Below the pieces are notes generated by a model. That model was not told the origin of the DNA. It saw only the letters and a program-made list of their open reading frames with translations, and did not search any database. 64,000 nt of DNA from Methylobacterium sp. CB376 (lineage in GTDB: Bacteria; Pseudomonadota; Alphaproteobacteria; Rhizobiales; Beijerinckiaceae): assembly GCF_029714205.1 (NCBI RefSeq), contig NZ_CP121648.1, forward strand, positions 2,108,001-2,172,000, in the 5' to 3' direction. Positions 62,853 to 64,000 of this stretch are shown here, in pieces; position 1 is the first letter of the stretch, and each line of letters opens with the position of its first letter. The position numbers and the translations under genes are program-made.

Positions 62853-64000
62853 ATGGCAGGTCGGCGGCGTTCGGATCGGGCACTTCGCGAGAAGCTGCGG
62901 TCACCGGGTCGTCCCGGGGTCGGTCTGCGCGAGACGCGGCGGGGGTTCTGGGCGTTCCTCGCGCAGGGTCTCTCCAGCGAGGTCGCAGCGATGAAGCTCG
63001 GGATCTCGCCACCGGTCGGCTCGCGGTGGTTCCGGACAGCAGGCGGAATGGCACCTTCCCACCTGTCACCATCATCCAAGTCGCCTTCTGCGCGCTACCT
63101 GTCGTTGGCTGAGCGGGAGGAGATCGCGATCCTACAAGCGCAAGGTCACGGGGTCCGGGACGTCGCTCGGCGTCTGGGACGGGCGGCGTCGACCATCTCG
63201 CGGGAATTGCGCCGCAATGCGGCGACCCGCAGTGGCGGCCTGGACTATCGCGCCACGACCGCGCAGTGGCACGCTGAACGCGCGGCACGCCGGCCCAAGC
63301 CAGCAAAACTGGCGGGGAACGCAGCGCTGCGGACGTACGTGCAGGAGCGGCTCGCCGGAACTGTCGCGACACCGGGCGGGAGCGCTCTGCCTGGCCCTAG
63401 CGTTGCCTGGAAGGGACGGCGGCACGGGCGACGCCAGAGCCGGCGATGGGGTCGATCCTGGAGTCCGCAGCAGATCGCCGAGCGCCTACGGCTCGACTTT
63501 CCGGGCGATACACGATGCGCATCAGTCACGAGGCGATCTATCAGGCGCTCTACATCCAGGGCCGGGGCGCGCTGAAGCGTGAGCTGACCGCGTGTCTTCG
63601 CACAGGACGGGCTTTGCGTGTGCCGCGGGCCCGCAGCCTGGGCCGAGGCAGGTCGTTCGTCACCCCCGAGGTGCTCATCAGCGAGCGTCCGCCCGAGGTG
63701 GAGGACCGCGCGGTGCCGGGGCACTGGGAAGGAGATCTGATCCTGGGTCTGAAGAGTTCGGCGATCGGGACCCTGGTCGAGCGCACGACGCGCTTTACGA
63801 TGCTGCTGCATCTTCCGCCGATGGACGGCCATGGGGTGACACCGCGTGCGAAGAACGGCCCGGCGCTGGCGGGGCACGGGGCCCAGGCGGTGCGCGAGGC
63901 GATCGCCGGCACGATCGCGCGCTTGCCCGAGCAGCTGCGGCGCTCGTTGACCTGGGACCAGGGTACCGAGATGGCCGAGCACGCGCGCTTGCGGATCGAC
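62853..64000 (+). pseudogene. IS30-family transposase, frameshifted and cut by the window edge
   Basis: MAGRRRSDRALREKLRSPGR start at ATG 62853. The IS30 HTH is present (LSLAEREEIAILQAQGHGVR, DVARRLGRAASTISRELRRN), then SWSPQQIAERLRLDFPG. A one-base loss near 63505 shifts to MRISHEAIYQALYIQGRGAL. The DDE core follows: PGHWEGDLILGLKSSAIGTL with first Asp and RRSLTWDQGTEMAEHARLRI with second Asp. The final Glu region is beyond the window. Confidence 0.9.

Overview
The window is about 65-70% GC. Its proteins look like those of a Rhizobiales alphaproteobacterium of the Methylobacterium/Methylorubrum type: SbmA-like ABC exporter, PQQ-type sugar dehydrogenase, MucR regulators, many IS6, IS256, IS66, IS481 and IS30 copies, and small Rhizobiales-specific proteins. 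That placement is an inference from protein style; no marker gene is present.

Region 1 (1-7.5 kb) is ordinary chromosome. It holds a ParA-type ATPase with a partner running off the left edge, a secreted protein that appears frameshifted, a 2OG-Fe(II) oxygenase, an SbmA/BclA-like ABC exporter read divergently from the oxygenase across a perfect 52-bp palindrome, and a tightly overlapping operon of a TerB-domain protein, a glutamine amidotransferase, lrgA and lrgB. It ends at an intact tRNA-Thr(CGU).

Region 2 (7.5-46 kb) is an accessory island or a pile-up of insertions. A tyrosine-integrase C-terminal remnant lies directly next to the tRNA gene, the usual sign of integration at a tRNA. The rest is a patchwork of IS copies (five near-complete IS6-family elements plus scraps, two broken IS256 copies, an IS481 scrap), five copies of a ~185-194 bp MITE-like repeat that shares its terminal inverted repeat with the IS6 elements, remains of a plasmid partition locus, phage scraps (tail tape measure/lysozyme, terminase small subunit), a second integrase scrap, and many short orphan genes. 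Intact functional genes are sparse: CsbD, two DUF2382 stress proteins, an MFS transporter, a P-loop kinase and two MucR-like regulators. Four short peptides with double-glycine-type leaders lie within 29-36 kb, and a low-GC His/Asn-rich protein lies at 37.4 kb. These are the most unusual content.

Region 3 (46-62 kb) is more chromosome-like: a cold-shock gene with its usual small neighbours, an alpha/beta hydrolase, a lytic transglycosylase, CorA, a phytanoyl-CoA-dioxygenase-like protein and a PQQ-type sugar dehydrogenase. It is interrupted by a complete IS66-type element with an exact 8-bp target duplication, a further MITE copy and a complete IS256 element. A family of three ~83-89 aa paralogs of unknown function lies here.

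The right edge (62.5-64 kb) is an IS3 scrap followed by a frameshifted IS30 transposase that runs off the window. Many genes carry single frameshifts or in-frame stops, so the island is decaying, although some lesions in G/C runs could be sequencing errors. A run of 32 C at 14.2 kb is suspicious for that reason.
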